DNA of 64,000 bases, taken from assembly GCF_000003815.2 (NCBI RefSeq), contig NC_049982.1, forward strand, positions 17,805,104 to 17,869,103, written 5' to 3'. The notes beneath the pieces are model-generated. The model did no database searches. It was not told where the DNA came from and saw only the letters and a program-made list of their open reading frames with translations. Source of the DNA: Branchiostoma floridae. Lineage: Eukaryota > Chordata > Leptocardii > Amphioxiformes > Branchiostomatidae. Position 1 is the first letter of the stretch; each line of letters starts with the position of its first letter. This document shows positions 1-36,404 of the stretch, piece by piece. Both the position numbers and the translations under genes were made by a program.

Positions 1-26019
<26,019 letters not shown>

Positions 26020-27560
26020 CTTCACAACCGAAAATCCCCCCGTACACAATCGTCCCCTTACAAATCCACGTAGAACCGGCTAGACAAGCGGGACCATCGT
26101 TCCAGGAACGTCAGGACAAACATCATTCCCGTCTGGACATTTTTCCGGGAGCGCCGTGGATACAGTTACACTGTGGCCCTTCCACCATCCGGCTTCCCAT
26201 CTCTGGACTCGCCATTTGCAATATCCAGATGTCACATCCGGGACACTGCCGCCCCATTTCAGCATTAATATTGAATTAGGTCGATAAAATTATGTCCGCC
26301 GTGATGTGGGACTTGAGAGATTTAATAAAACCACAAGAAAGAAGGAACACTCACGCGATGTCCGCGGAACAACCATGCATGCATGCAAGACACACGCGGA
26401 ATGTGGGTCAATGTGTATATGTTTGTCTGTTTCCTCCCGTGCTAATATTAGTAACTGTCATTGAATGGATGGTAGCGGGCTTGCTGAGACAAATAATGTG
26501 TTTACCAGCAACAAAAGAACTTGAAGCGCTCTAGTCTAAGATTGAGAAGATTGAAACATTAAAATAACATACGGCACTTTATATTAGCAAACTGAACATA
26601 AAGCTATTCCTACCAATGTATTTGCTCCCCGATGTCGACCTTTTGTTCGATTTTTCAAAAACCCTTCACTTTGTGTATGCAAGGACCTCTTTGGCGTATG
26701 CGAGTAAAAGAGTTATTGGTCTATTTTGTGAGGGTCAGTCCGATCGGCCTCATTGGCTTTTCACATGGCCGATGTTATATTGTTTTCATTCAGTTGGAGG
26801 CATCTTTATTATTAAAAGTTGGAGCGCGAATTTCCGGCCAGGGCTCCTTTAGGGTAATACGAACAGCAGATTGTCAATGACATGTGTGATTTTTTGTTTT
26901 CATTATAATTTTCCAACAAAATCAAAGAATAATAAATACAAAAGAAATACGAATCCTGTGATAATGATAAAGCAATAAAAAGAACGCCATTCAAATATTG
27001 GTATATTGTAGTACTTGTACTACTTGTCAAGTCAAGTCACTACAGTAGTGAAACTGAACACTTTTGTGGGTAAATATCCCGGTCCTTTTTCTTCACGTGA
27101 AATGGATTTACATGTAAACTTAAAGCTAGATTTCTACGACCCCATTATTCGCCTAGCAATATCATCTGTAACAATAATCTGTTATATCATGTGTAATAAC
27201 GGTCTTTTCATGTAATAGTACTGAAATATATGTTTTGGTAATGAAAATGCAGTCCTAGTTTCATATTCTACATATCATTATATCAGTCTTCCTCAAAGAT
27301 TCAAAGGTAAAAAAAATCATCTTCTTGTTTCTGCAACAGAAACCCGCTGCAGGTACTTATCAGTCTGAGCATGACGCCTACCACCCCAAAATCCTGATAA
27401 TGGGTGGTTCATCCTGAATACGAGATAGCCTGGAAGTGTCGTAGTAGTACCTAGGAAAGGCGCCAGGGGGACCTAAATCTAATCATTCCTTCGACAGGCG
27501 CCGCAACCACATACCAAATCCCCGGGATGATGACCATCTCATATCCATACAAATGTAGCT
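26020..27560. other. BRSK upstream region (5'UTR/promoter expected), nothing specific resolved
   Basis: The start codon at 26019 on the minus strand puts the BRSK leader and promoter in the first part of this stretch. Sequence just above 26,020 is more GC-rich than the intron. I cannot identify a TATA box, initiator or leader exon boundary. The short plus-strand ORFs here show no motif. Confidence 0.4.
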
Positions 27561-27780
27561 NNNNNNNNNNNNNNNNNNNNNNNNNNNNNNNNNNNNNNNN
27601 NNNNNNNNNNNNNNNNNNNNNNNNNNNNNNNNNNNNNNNNNNNNNNNNNNNNNNNNNNNNNNNNNNNNNNNNNNNNNNNNNNNNNNNNNNNNNNNNNNNN
27701 NNNNNNNNNNNNNNNNNNNNNNNNNNNNNNNNNNNNNNNNNNNNNNNNNNNNNNNNNNNNNNNNNNNNNNNNNNNNNNNN
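27561..27780. other. Assembly gap (220 N)
   Basis: A run of 220 Ns between BRSK and the ILEI-domain genes; the non-round length suggests an estimated gap. Confidence 0.99.
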
Positions 27781-27881
27781 TCTTGTGACCATTTGTGACC
27801 ATGATAAATGAATCACATGGTCTAACATTATACATTTCGACAGATTGTGTGTGCGTGTGACAGAGACAGATATTGACCTAT

Positions 27882-27929
27882 TGTGTGTGTGTGTGTGTGT
27901 GTGTGTGTGCCATGTGTGTATGTGTGTGT

Positions 27930-28006
<77 letters not shown>
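27882..28006. repeat. (TG)n microsatellite
   Basis: Nearly pure TG dinucleotide run with a few CATG/TATG interruptions, about 125 bp. Confidence 0.97.
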
Positions 28007-28011
<5 letters not shown>

Positions 28012-28072
28012 GCCTGAACAGTAACAAATAGAAAAAGATATATCAAGGTTCAGTCATCGGATGGTTTCAAAA

Positions 28073-28078
28073 TTTATT
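28073..28078 (-). terminator. Poly(A) signal AATAAA for the 28,109 gene
   Basis: AATAAA on the minus strand, about 30 bp after the TGA stop of the first ILEI-domain gene. It implies a very short 3'UTR. Confidence 0.7.
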
Positions 28079-28108
28079 CCATGATTGCGCCTGGTTCTGA
28101 GCCGTCGT

Positions 28109-30522
28109 TCAGATAGACAGCGGGATCTCTGCCTCGATGACAGTCGGCCCGGCATAGCGGTCCCGCTCGTCCTCCACAAACCAGGACGTTTTACTGCCCT
28201 TCTTACTGATCATGGCCCAGGACGTGCGGTGGGCTGGAGAAAACAACACACGGCCGAGCACTGAGTTAGAATTAACATGATGACACGGGTGTTTGCCTGA
28301 TACTTTCTTAAGCAATTTGGTTATCAATAGATCAAAAAGATGGGATAATGTCCGAGAATATTAAGATCAGAGGGAAAGTTCGAACAAGTACAATTTTGAA
28401 TTTTACGTTAATGTCTGGGATGGTATGGACAACGTTATCATATCAGGAAGGTACCGCACGTAGACTTTGAAATACTGCACTCTATGTCTACTATAGTTGC
28501 GATATGTCAAAAATACCTATATCTGGTGAGAAGGCTCCCAGGGAGTTGAGTTCTGCCATGGCGTCACCAGAGTACCTACTCCCCTCATCATGCACGGCGA
28601 TCAGCACAATACGGCCCTGCAATCACATCATACAAATGTAACATTACCTTACATGCGGTGAATCCATTTCAACCTTCATTTTATTTAATCATATCATACA
28701 CAACCACTTTTCGGTAGTAGCTACTACTAGTATGGTCTAAGCTTCAATAGCCAATTTCTTTGTATCGCACTGTGCTAATCTTGGATGAAAACTGTACGTA
28801 GACTGACACCTACATTTGGAAGCCCGCGCAGGAAGTCCCGCAGCGACACTCCGGCTGCTGGGTCGCCGTAAGTGTCAAACCGTACGGAATCCTCCATCTG
28901 TCCTGTCCGTTCGTTCACGGTCACCAAGTTGTACCCACGGCCTGCATAAGAAATAATCCATCAAAAATTGCATGGAACACACTATTCTTCCTTATTGCCT
29001 TTTCAATAGAAGCACCTGTTTACTGTGTGCATCTGACATGGGCAAACATTTCTGCTATCCATTTTGTAATTGTCGAATTCAGCTGGCGCCGCAACATTTC
29101 ATCTAACTTGGAACACTAACACTGACAGGCAAATTGACAATCTTATAACCGTCGTGCGCTAAGCTAAAACGGTATAATCATCTGTTAGTGTGATATGTAC
29201 CAAATTTCCTACAGCATCAGAATTATGTACCGTTCATGGCATACTGCACTCCATCCACCCAGACCTCACCCCTTCCGCCCAGGTAGCCGGGGTCGTCATA
29301 TCCAGCAGAGACAACTTTGGCACTGATGGTCGTCCTTGAAACGATCGGCACTGGAATCATTAGAATATAGGTACAATTTCAACAATAGCTCAAGTTGCTA
29401 CAGTGAGATTACCGTAACTAGCAAACACGTAATTATTCCATCACCTGAGATGTTGTCGAGTTGGCCCTGTAGGTCCGCCGCTGTCACCTGAAGTGACGTC
29501 ACCTGTGTCCGGAGTGCGGCGTTATCAGCGGTCAGACTGCTAACCTGTCCCTGTTGTGAGGTCAGCTCTGTCCGGAGTGCGACGTTCTCAACGGTCAGAT
29601 TGTTGGTCCTGTCCTTCAGTGACGTTAGCTGTGTCCGAAGAGCGGTATTCTCGGTGGTCAGACTGCTGACCTGTCCCTGCACGTCCGTTGAGTCGGACTC
29701 CAGAGTCTGCACCCTGCCCGCCAGAAGCGTCACGTCTTCCGCGTATGACGTCGCCTCGCACACGCCCTGGCCTGGGGAAACGGACCGCAGGATTGGAACA
29801 AAGGACAGGTAAGCCTGTAAGCATCGAAAGTTTTGTTTCATGTATCCACTTGAGTAGTTCTATGTCTTTATCACTTACACTCACTCACTCACTCACTAAC
29901 TAACTCATCACTCACTCATTCGCTCACTTACTCACTAACTCATCATTCACTCACTCACTCACTCACTCATTCGCTCACTTACTCACTCACTAACACATCA
30001 CTCACTCACTCACTCACTCACTCGCTAACTAACTTACCAACTCACTCACCATCTAACTAACTATTTTGTTTTCTGGCATACCGGAGCAGCACTGCGCGAT
30101 GTCCGCCAGTCTACAGGAGTGGGCATCGTCGTTCCAGAAGTAGCCGTCCGGACAGCGGATCTGGTAGTCCCGCCCGCCGTGACACAGGTGGTACACCGTG
30201 CAGTCCTCCAGGTCCGCAAACACGCCGTCAGCCCGACCCTCGCAAGGAAAGCCTGGGAGGGGACGGAAATGATGTTTTGTGATGTTCTTTTGCTGCTTAA
30301 CGCTTATGCAACTTACGAAGTAAATAACAAGGTGACACCATGGTAGTTTATTAACAGGTGGTGAAAATCATTTTGTCAGTCCAGGATATGTAACGTTACC
30401 TCACAAAGACTTATTATTATGTTCTGACCACCTTGCAAAGGGAAGTACAGGAAAAGAACGTTACCCGACTCTTGGCCGCTCGCTGTGGCCACCAGAATAA
30501 CGAGACAAATGGACCACAGCAT
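28109..30522 (-). CDS. Secreted chitin-binding (CBM14) / coiled-coil / FAM3-ILEI domain protein, paralogue 1
   Basis: Seven exons: 30522-30465, 30252-30082, 29771-29445, 29350-29231, 28941-28814, 28616-28517, 28233-28109; 342 residues, all phases consistent. MLWSICLVILVATASG is a signal peptide. Exon 2 is a peritrophin-A/chitin-binding type-2 domain with cysteine spacing C-x13-C-x5-C-x9-C-x12-C-x7-CC. Exon 3 is a coiled coil built from 21-residue repeats. Exons 4-7 encode an ILEI/FAM3 domain (GRGYNLVTVNERTGQMEDS, RFDTYGDPAAG, RIVLIAVHDEGS, then HRTSWAMISKKGSKTSW and RYAGP). ILEI domains occur in FAM3 cytokine-like and cell-surface glycan-processing proteins. A secreted, oligomeric chitin- or glycan-binding role is inferred. 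An N-linked site lies in NNLTVEN. The neighbouring 32,174 gene is a tandem paralogue. Exact function is unknown. Confidence 0.9.
29491..29679 (-). repeat. Three 63-bp in-frame repeats in the coiled coil
   Basis: Three consecutive 21-residue units beginning QGQVSSLTTENTALRTQ, KDRTNNLTVENVALRTE and QGQVSSLTADNAALRTQ. Each is exactly three heptads, so repeat gain keeps the coil register. The second paralogue has only one loosely similar segment. Confidence 0.88.
29876..30050. repeat. (CACT)n tetranucleotide repeat
   Basis: Imperfect CACT/CATT/CGCT tandem run in the intron between the chitin-binding and coiled-coil exons of the first paralogue. Confidence 0.93.
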
Positions 30523-32173
30523 CTTCTTCTTACCTGTGGTTCGTATATGGAAACATATTCAGTCATTGGTCTGGGCAAAATTGAAATACGTTCTCTTGCA
30601 AAACAATAATATCAACGTAAAATGTTTCAATAACACTTAAATTTGCTCAGTTCAAATGACTTCGGACCATCAAGGGAACAAGTTACTACGCAGCCTGCAG
30701 TCCGACAGGCAGTCTGTCTCGGCGATCTCTCTTGTGGGACTTGTACACGTATGTCGTATCGGCCATTATTCATGGAGCATTATCTACACGATAAGACAAG
30801 TTACAATTACCAAATGTACCGTTACAGTTGCCTCCCAGTAGATGTCTTATGAATGGAAGTCCAAGAGGAACGTTACTTACAGTTGGAGGTAATGAACAAG
30901 GCGTGCACCCAGTTCCAGTTACTACTGCGGGTAATGACGAAATACAACTGTATTGCAAGAGGTGGCACCCGTCACTGTTATTCTGATTCAGACCACACAA
31001 AAAAAAGCTTGAAAGTATGAAGTTGCATTTTTCGTTGGAATTCAAGCAACGAATCGAACACTTTCAGCTTTTCTGAGTAGGACTTCAGACATCACATTGT
31101 AGATACCTCTTGTTTCTTATCTTTAGGAGTCTTAACAATTCTCGAAATTCGGATAAACGCTATCCATGTGCCTAGTTTTACCGATAACGACGGAAAACAA
31201 CCCCTCTCTCCAGTACAGTTTATCCTGAATGCTGTAATAATCATATTTGTCTACCACCACGACAGCCGTATTCTCACAGGAACAATATCGACCTACTGAT
31301 GTGAATATTGCCAGGTGATCAACAGTTTAAATATGTGCTATCTCCAGCGGGGCTTCCGTGTATCCCCTCTGACCTTATACCGTAGAAACAAAACAAAACC
31401 TTTAATGATCGACATTTATGACTCGATCGATTGTTCTGCATTATGTCGTTGTTGATAAACGTATGATATTACATGAAGGTCAAACGGATACCATGACATG
31501 AATAAAGTCAGTGCCAGATTGATGTAACCATAGCACTAGTTAAATGGAATGGCTTAACTGATTGTTTAATTGTTGCATTATCTATTCAATGGATATAAGG
31601 AAGGTCAAACAAACACAGAGGTCCGCACATCTCTGTAGTACCACTGAATCATTTAGAACCGCCCACTGTGACCACTAGACTGATACTTCGAGTGTCTGAG
31701 GCACTGGTGCAGTCTTAGTTTTTATGTCTCGAAAACGATCGTAAAAATCTCAAAAGTTTGGATGTTCTTTGGTTTTCAATCTTCGACGGAGGATTAATGA
31801 ATACTTAATTCTAAAGTCCCACACGGTTGCAAGAAATTTTAATACACTTTGTCAAGGAAGCATCCACCAACATTGCTTAGTTTTGTTCTTTATTTCTAAT
31901 GCCTGATCAAGAATACTCACCATCAATATGATGATACAGAAGTAGTATTCTAACAGTTATATGTTGACAGTGCGTGACAAAACAGCGCCGTTAAATCCAA
32001 AACAAGCCAGACCTGTTGTGACGTTCTGTGAATGAGTGTGATCATAATATGGGAATGAGAAACTATCAAGAGAAACTCTAAAGTTAAGGCGTGCGTTCAA
32101 GCCATCCACTAAAATTCCTTAGTTATAGTCATGGGGAAATATTGTACACTCAGAGATGCAGCATTCCCCTTCG
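30523..32173. other. Intergenic region between tandem paralogues
   Basis: It must hold the promoter of the 28,109 gene and the 3'UTR of the 32,174 gene. A minus-strand AATAAA at 31,889-31,894 is a candidate poly(A) signal for the latter. No further exon or paralogue fragment was recognised. Confidence 0.5.
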
Positions 32174-35172
32174 CTATGCTGATACTGGTATGAGTGCCTC
32201 GACGACTGTCGGTCCGTGGTACCTCTGTCTTCTGTCCTCCACAAACCACGAAGTTTTACTTCCCTTCTTGCCGATTATTGCCCAAGACTCTCGATATCCT
32301 GCGGGAAAAAGTCAATAAAAGTTATCAGCAAAAATTTAGGAAAGGACGAATACCTGTCGTCCAGACGAATGAAGCTTACATTCCGGCAAATGACCACTCT
32401 ACTTCGACATGGCTTTATACTCTATTCTACTTCAGGCAGTTTCCATGTGTTTCAAATGTTTGTGCGGCAAAATGGAATAACCAGGCGTTTAGCAAGATAG
32501 CTCTAGATACGCCATTTACAACTTCGTCAGGTACGGGGCCAACGTTATGATTACGTACCTATGGTTGGCAAAGTTGTCCCCAGATTTCGAAGTTCCTCCA
32601 TAGCATCGGCTGCGTACTTGCTTCCTTCATCTTTAACCGCTATCAACACGACTCGCCCCTGGAACATTGGTGAGAAATGTAGAGTGTATAAGGAAATAAG
32701 GTTACGTGGCCCTCCACACATCCTGATTTTTTTTCCGAATATGTCCTACCTGAATGGTCCTATTCCCATTACTAATATAAACCTATGTGTGCTTTGAGTT
32801 CTAGTCTGGCTGACTGGACTAGCCATAAACCCGTATTGTGTAGACAATAGTGTACGAAAATGCAGACGGGTGTGTCAGAGAACAGATCTGTGTGTTCTGA
32901 TGTCTCACCGTCGCCACAGCGCGCAAGTAGTCCCTGAGTTTGACCCCTGCCTCGGGGTCACCATAAGTGTCGAACCGCTGGGAATCCTCAGTCTGTCCAG
33001 AGGTCTCCTCTACTATCACCACATTGATCCCTCTGCCTATCACGGGAAGAACATTGACATGGCTCGTGTGTATTGGTTTATGAAGGAGTCCCCCCCCCCC
33101 CCCACACACACACGAACACAAATACCACATAATCCAATCATTGTCCCTTTCTTATGTACAACGTACTGAAAGGTATACAATACCGTACATGAGTTGATGC
33201 TATCATCACCATTTAATCTGACGTTATCCAGACTTCCATGTTACTTGCCAATGTTGAAATTGATTCGAGGAAATTACGGCGCCGTAATGCTCCGACACTT
33301 CTGGGACACCATGTACCAGTTTCTTACAATAGTGGACACTTCTGGGACACCATGAACCCGTTTCTTACGATAGTGGACATTTCAGAGTGGGACACCATGA
33401 ACCCGTTTCTTACGATAGTGGACACTTCTGGGACACCATGAACCCGTTTCTTACGATAGTGGACATTTCACAGTGGGACACCATGAACCCGTTTCTTACG
33501 ATTGAGAGCTTGCTGATGACCGGCCACCCAGACTTCAGCACAGCCCCCCTCAGCAGCCGAGTCATCAAACCCTGCCGACACGACCCTCACCGCAAACACA
33601 GCGGTAGGAAGGGGAACATCTAGAGTAGCAACAGAAATAGAATTTGGTAACCAACTTACCCCTGTCACATTTGGAAAAAAATCGATCGGACGACGATTCT
33701 GTTTCGACGATTCTGCGGCAATCGATCGAGCCTTGGTTATACTAATAACTTTATTTCGCACAGCAATTGTAGAAGGTACAAAGTATGGCTTATATGTGAC
33801 AGGGACGGTTTTCATGTGAAAAATACACGCAACCCTCTGTCGATCTTAAATATGGCCGATGTTCCATCGATACTCCCGGAGATCGTGGATAATGTGACAG
33901 GGGTATTCTAACAATCCAGATCAAACTGTAACGTTACATACTGGCCATGGGTAACATTTTTAGGTCAACTGGATGATGTAGAAGTGTGTGTGAACGTGTG
34001 GCAAGTGACAAGAGTGAAACCGTAACTGTTTTCGAAAAATTGCTCAGAGAACCAAACACATATAGTGTGCAGTAACGTTGAAAATAAGGCAATGTCGTTA
34101 CCGAGTCCCGGCACCAGTCTACCGTCTAGACTGTCAACTTTCGCCTTCAGGAGCTCTAGCTCGTTACGCAGTTGAATATTTTCAGCGGCCACCTGTTCTA
34201 TCAGCTGATTTGGTCTCTCGTTTTCTCTTTCAAGACTTTCCACTCTTCTGGACAGTCCGGCAACCACCTCTTCAGCCACTACATCCCCGGACTCCAAACA
34301 GCCGTCACCTAAGTTGGGAAGTAGATCTAGATGCTGTGTCCCAAAAAATGTATTTAACACAGTTATACAATGATAGGTAAAATATACTACGCAGTGACTG
34401 CATGTTTCATTGTTTACAAGCTTCTTTCGTTGACTTGGCGCATGCATTAAACTTAGCGTTACAGCTGCAAGTCGTGCAGTAGTTTATGGCCAGTCCTTAT
34501 GGTGCCTTTCCACGGTAAAGGTTTTATTACGTCTATAATTGATCAACATCTCTGAGTCGGTACCTCTGCAACATTTCGAAATGTCCGCTAGGCGGCAGTG
34601 GTGCAACCACCTGTCCCACACCTGTCCCTCAGGACATCGCAGGGTGTAGTTGATTCTGGAGTGGCAGAGGTGGTAGGTCGTGCAGACTTCGGGATCTGCG
34701 TAAGTGCCGTCCGGTAGGTCGGCACATGAGAATGCTGGAATCGACACCGGTTCCGATCAAATTACGGCATGTAATGTAAATCAAGATTAAACGATCATGC
34801 CAAATAAGCAGATAGAAGCAACATATAGAGTTGTTTACTTACTACGACTACCTGACAGTGATTACAAAACACACGTCATATTATTTGATCACTGAGTTCT
34901 GTCAACTTTCCCCTTAAACTTACTACTTTTTTAGTTCAATACAGTCATCCTTAATATGCCGATGTATGAGTCGTCTATGTTTACAATAATTGTTGTTCTC
35001 CGTATCCGTATGGTCAACATTCTACAAAATTCACATGCATTCTTTCTGAAGCGAAAGAAACACTACACGACTGTTCTCTGTTTGCAGGTCAATTACTCTG
35101 ATGATTACCTGTATGAATATCGTGACCTCTGACCTCCAAGACGACGATTACAAAGAGAACGAAAGACGACAT
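32174..35172 (-). CDS. Secreted chitin-binding (CBM14) / coiled-coil / FAM3-ILEI domain protein, paralogue 2
   Basis: Seven exons: 35172-35109, 34734-34564, 34308-34102, 33619-33500, 33036-32909, 32658-32559, 32298-32174; 304 residues. MSSFVLFVIVVLEVRG is the signal peptide. The chitin-binding domain has exactly the same cysteine spacing as paralogue 1 (C-x13-C-x5-C-x9-C-x12-C-x7-CC). The coiled-coil exon is 120 nt shorter. The ILEI domain shows VVSAGFDDSAAEG, RGINVVIVEETSGQTEDS, RFDTYGDPEAG, RVVLIAVKDEGS and GKKGSKTSWFVED. Lengths of the chitin-binding and four ILEI exons (171, 120, 128, 100, 125 nt) equal those of paralogue 1. The donor of the 33619-33500 exon is C|GTAAGAAA and is copied into the intron by a minisatellite. 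Where paralogue 1 has Gly at the 33500/33036 junction this gene has Arg. Confidence 0.9.
33091..33118. repeat. Poly-C followed by ACAC run
   Basis: Homopolymer C stretch and short CA repeat in an intron of paralogue 2; prone to assembly error. Confidence 0.8.
33298..33499. repeat. 41/45-bp minisatellite carrying copies of a 5' splice site
   Basis: Five tandem units of ggacaccatgaacccgtttc followed by ttacgatagtggaca, in 41- and 45-bp versions. On the minus strand each unit contains ATCGTAAGAAACGGG, the same as the real donor of the 33619-33500 exon; the outermost copy is degenerate (ATTGTAAGAAACT). The array starts at the donor and extends into the intron. Confidence 0.9.
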
Positions 35173-36404
35173 TTCAGGGAGTTCTTGTTTCGTGGACACC
35201 TTGTAAACCACCGTGATGGGAGCACACGCATAGGTCTATCAAAGAACCTACGATATCAAGTCTTACTAAGGTAATCACAAATCATTCATATTCAAATCAC
35301 ATCGTTGTTGGCTACAGGTGTGTTCATTTTTTCTCACTGCCGTATGGTAATGCTTGTACATGTCATTTTAATGATTCACCCCCAAGGAATATTCGCAATC
35401 GAGGGGCGGTGCGGAAGAAAAACCAGTTACAGAAGTTGTCTGTCTCTCTCTCTCTACATGTCAATTAAATCAAAGAAAGTGCATACACTGCATTGGTTAC
35501 AACAGTTTATCAATGTTGATTGAAGCTTTGATCAGTTGATGGTCATTACTTGTAGGTTCCTCGCAAATGAAAGTATTGTTCGCTATCCTTTTTTAACCAA
35601 ACAACGCACCAGAGGGAAAGCCAATAGGACTAATTCCATCTCCACCCAGCCCCGGGGGAGGTTGTGTTGGATTCGTCCACCTGCCACAGAGTCAGGAACT
35701 GAGTAAGACTGGGTGTGTCTCACAGAAGTACCTATCTAGCTGTGTCGCCAACTGTGTAAGTACCTGTTAGTTTCGGTTTTCCTTAAAAGATAACATTCCT
35801 TAATACATTAGTGGTACAAGTTCTTATGAAGTCCATCTACTCTGTACAGGCGTTATCGGCGAAACTGAACACGCATATATGCAAATTATTCGGCACAGCC
35901 TTGGACTATTTGAGGGGATATTTTCAAGTAGGTCGGAAATGGATCCAGAACACTGTACTGAACTTACCCACTTAGCGTCAGGAATGTGTATTGAGCAACC
36001 TGTTTCATTGTGGTCTTTTTAAACATCCTATTGCTACGAAGACAGTAAAATATACTAGTAATATGACATTATTCAGTAATGGGGCTTCAAAACGGAAGTA
36101 TTCCTTGCAGGAAGCAGCACTGCCCGATTGGGATTTATTTCCACGGATGTTCTTATGTAGGTTAACAGGGTGATTGATCATGGCAGTAACTCACATAAAC
36201 CTGCAGTAACTTGTTCTGACGTCTCAACAACGGGCTCCAAGTGACGCTAGCTATTACAGTGTAATTACTGCGCATAGCTGTACTTAGGTTGGATCGGGTA
36301 TAGGATGTTTCAGTTGTGCCCATGTAAGGTAAACACATGTTGATTAATGTGTTTATTTGCCTCAAGCATTACAGTGCAAGAAAACCCCAGTGTTGGGCGG
36401 CATC
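35173..36404. promoter_or_regulatory. Head-to-head intergenic region
   Basis: 1.2 kb between the minus-strand start of paralogue 2 (35172) and the plus-strand start at 36405. Promoters for both are expected here. No TATA box or defined element could be assigned. Confidence 0.4.

Noticed and set aside
27451-27835. ORFs of 94-125 codons
   Set aside because: Most of their length is the N gap.
27828-28046. His-Thr repeat ORF
   Set aside because: Translation of a (TG)n microsatellite.
33298-33500. CRISPR-like array appearance
   Set aside because: Units are contiguous minisatellite repeats with no unique spacers, in an animal intron. The same holds for the arrays at 4956, 17677 and 61450.
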